From the NCBI GenBank assembly GCA_002707765.1, contig PANV01000028.1, forward strand, positions 3,761 to 11,132: a DNA stretch of 7,372 bases, in the 5' to 3' direction. Made by a program: the position numbers and the translations under genes. This document shows positions 5,908-7,372 of this stretch, in pieces (the first letter of the stretch is position 1; the number at the start of each line of letters is the position of its first letter). The notes under the pieces are model-generated. The model made no database searches and had not been told where the DNA came from. It saw only the letters and a program-made list of their open reading frames with translations. Source of the DNA: Fidelibacterota bacterium. GTDB taxonomy: Bacteria; Fidelibacterota; Marinisomatia; SCGC-AAA003-L08; D37C17.

Positions 5908-7254
5908 TTATCTTAATTTTTGTTTAATTATGTTAATTTGATTTGAAAAAGCAACATCTTGCCTTATTTTGTCTTCAATTGTTTTACAGGCATGAATTAC
6001 AGTTGAGTGGTCCCTTCCACCAAAGTATTTACCAATACTAATTAGAGAAGATGAGGTTAGTTCTCTACATAAAAACATTCCTGTATGACGCGCATTAACT
6101 AATTCCATTTTTCTTGACTTTCCTATGATTTGCTTTATACCAACACTACATTCCTCAGCTACAGCAGCAACAATTCTTTTTAAAGAAATTTGAGAAAAAG
6201 CAGTGTTTCCAACCAGGTCGTGTATTACCTGTCGAGTAAGATCAATAGTGATATCAGCTTTTTTTAATGAAGCTAAAGCCAAAAGTTTTACAAGCGCTCC
6301 CTCCATAGAACGAATATCCTCGGTAATTGAAGATGCTATAAACTCTGTAACTTCATATGGAATATCCAATTTTTCATTTTTTGCTTTATTCATTAAAATT
6401 GCAATTCTTGTTTCTAGGTCTGGAGGCTGCATATCAACAATAAGCCCAGACTGGAATCTAGATACAAGCCGCTGTTTTAATTGAGTTAATTCATTTGGAT
6501 GCCTATCTGTTGTTAAGACGATTTGTTTGCCCTGTTGAAAGAGGTCGTTAAACAAATGAAAAAACTGTTCTTGTGTTTGTTCTTTAGTTTGAAAAAATTG
6601 AACATCATCAAGCAGCAAAACATCATTGTCTCTATATGACTTGGCAAAGTCGGTTGATTTATTGTTTTGAATAGAAGAAATAAAGTCTAACATAAACTTT
6701 TCACTTGTTACATATACCACACGCGTCTCGGATGAGGTCTTTAAAATATGGTTACCAATGGCTTGCAAAAGGTGAGTTTTGCCTAGCCCTGGCTTACTAT
6801 AAATTAATAAAGGGTTAAACGGAGTTTGCCCAGGCGAGTCTGCAACAGAACTAGCCGCAGCTTTTGCAAACTGATTGCCCCTACCTTCAACAAAGCGTTT
6901 AAAAGTGTAGCGTTGATTTAGTTGTGATTTTCTATGATATTTTCTAGGTATTAAGTCTTCAATTTTTTTAGGAACACTGATCGCTGAGCTGACTGCAGGC
7001 GGCTCAGTGTTTATAATAACGCTATATTTTACAGATAGTTTTTTATTGAAAGACTGTCTTAGTGAACGGTTAATAAGAGAGCTGTACTTAGAGTCTAGCC
7101 ACTCATAGTGAAACCTGTTTGGAACTTCAATAGTTATTTCATTATTTTCAATGCTGAGCATATTAATAGAGTTAAACCAGGTCTGATATGCCTGCCTCGA
7201 AAGTTCTTTCTGAACAAGCTCTAAAAATAAATTCCAATTTTCTATGTAATTCAT
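5908..7254 (-). CDS. dnaA: Chromosomal replication initiator protein DnaA
   Basis: DnaA binds DnaA boxes at oriC, opens the duplex and loads the helicase. The 448 residues show all four domains. Domain I (1-80) carries the ELSRQAYQTWFNSI helix. Domain II is a short linker (about 81-112). Domain III AAA+ (113-340) has Walker A YSKPGLGKTH (152-161), Walker B VLLLDDVQFF (212-221), arginine finger R266 in RLVSRF and sensor 2 R315 in IRSMEGAL. Domain IV (about 350-448) has the DNA-binding signature SIGKYFGGRDHSTVIHACKT (406-425). Two changes stand out: S153 replaces the first glycine of Walker A (usually GG.GLGKT), and NARHTGM has His390 where most DnaA proteins have Gln (PRQ.AM). The ATG at 7254 has no Shine-Dalgarno sequence. 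dnaN does not follow; a two-component system does. Confidence 0.98.
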   Translation of the reverse strand: MNYIENWNLFLELVQKELSRQAYQTWFNSINMLSIENNEITIEVPNRFHYEWLDSKYSSLINRSLRQSFNKKLSVKYSVIINTEPPAVSSAISVPKKIEDLIPRKYHRKSQLNQRYTFKRFVEGRGNQFAKAAASSVADSPGQTPFNPLLIYSKPGLGKTHLLQAIGNHILKTSSETRVVYVTSEKFMLDFISSIQNNKSTDFAKSYRDNDVLLLDDVQFFQTKEQTQEQFFHLFNDLFQQGKQIVLTTDRHPNELTQLKQRLVSRFQSGLIVDMQPPDLETRIAILMNKAKNEKLDIPYEVTEFIASSITEDIRSMEGALVKLLALASLKKADITIDLTRQVIHDLVGNTAFSQISLKRIVAAVAEECSVGIKQIIGKSRKMELVNARHTGMFLCRELTSSSLISIGKYFGGRDHSTVIHACKTIEDKIRQDVAFSNQINIIKQKLR

Positions 7255-7258
7255 ATAG

Positions 7259-7278
7259 TTATTAACAAATTATAAACA
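7259..7278 (+). promoter_or_regulatory. Two DnaA-box-like 9-mers in tandem
   Basis: TTATTAACA (7259-7267) and TTATAAACA (7270-7278) each differ at one position from TTATNCACA (A for C at position 6). They have the same orientation and start 11 bp apart, about one helical turn. The second covers the candidate dnaA -10 box and the first covers the predicted start point, the geometry expected for autorepression. The DNA is so AT-rich that chance cannot be excluded. Confidence 0.35.
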
Positions 7279-7297
7279 TTATTGTTTAGTCTACTAA
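7269..7297 (-). promoter_or_regulatory. Candidate dnaA promoter
   Basis: Minus strand: a perfect -10 box TATAAT (7274-7269) is preceded after 17 nt by TTAGTA (7297-7292), only 3 of 6 to the -35 consensus. Transcription would start near 7262, giving an almost leaderless dnaA message (about 8 nt), which agrees with the missing ribosome site. The surrounding 118 bases contain only 15 G/C, so a chance -10 box is quite possible. Confidence 0.4.
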
Positions 7298-7339
7298 TTT
7301 AAAATAACTTTGAATATGTATTAATACTAACTATTTATG

Positions 7340-7356
7340 AAAAAAAAATAAAAAAA
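7340..7356 (+). other. Two A-tracts 10 bp apart (A9-T-A7), possible bend or unwinding element
   Basis: Nine A (7340-7348), one T, then seven A (7350-7356), with tract starts exactly 10 bp apart, in a 118-base gap with 15 G/C. Phased A-tracts bend DNA, and such segments occur at origins and strong promoters. A 10-bp perfect palindrome GTATTAATAC (7318-7327) lies next to it. The window ends at 7372, so whether oriC is here cannot be settled. Confidence 0.35.
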
Positions 7357-7372
7357 TATTTATAATATGGTT

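Noticed and set aside
6203..6484. Plus-strand frame of 93 codons inside dnaA
   Set aside because: Antisense to the AAA+ domain of dnaA, no independent signals.

Overview
The window is 7.4 kb of AT-rich bacterial chromosome. Every gene lies on the minus strand, so transcription runs from right to left, and intergenic spaces are short (from a 1-nt overlap to 77 nt). The gene set is the core set often found near a replication origin: dnaA, rpmH (L34), rnpA, yidC and mnmE, with ssb and queF added. YidC has a large periplasmic domain and the histidine kinase has a periplasmic sensor loop, so the cell is Gram-negative (diderm). The low GC, compact spacing and the end of YidC (SFPSGLNLYY) would suit a free-living, streamlined marine lineage such as Ca. 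Marinimicrobia (SAR406). That placement is a guess from memory of family sequences and was not tested.

Layout in the direction of transcription: an extremely AT-rich upstream region (7255-7372) carries a candidate dnaA promoter overlapped by two DnaA-box-like 9-mers and, further out, two A-tracts 10 bp apart. Then come dnaA (7254-5908), an OmpR/PhoB-type response regulator (5896-5189), its histidine kinase (5189-3681, sharing 1 nt with the regulator) and a short ssb (3679-3338). After a 77-nt gap with a well-formed sigma70-type promoter there is a small, unrecognised, probably exported, charge-segregated protein (3260-3018). It is followed by queF (2976-2602), rpmH (2546-2406), rnpA (about 2378-2088), yidC (2083-380) and the first 125 codons of mnmE (376 to the left edge).

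Functional themes: replication (DnaA, SSB); a CpxRA/OmpR-like envelope signalling pair placed between them with near-zero spacing; and translation and tRNA maturation (L34, RNase P protein, QueF for queuosine and MnmE for wobble-U modification), with YidC as the membrane insertase. The layout differs from the familiar arrangement in which rpmH and dnaA diverge and dnaA is followed by dnaN: here dnaA is co-directional with the rpmH-rnpA-yidC-mnmE block and a two-component system occupies the usual dnaN position.

No tRNA, rRNA, CRISPR, insertion sequence or convincing intrinsic terminator was found. No stretch longer than 118 bases lacks a gene. The items most worth a second look are the small exported acid/base protein with its own promoter, the dnaA-two-component-ssb arrangement, the DnaA-box pair over the dnaA promoter, the C-terminally minimal SSB, the CxxC-containing YidC periplasmic domain and the extended dimerisation hairpin of the kinase.
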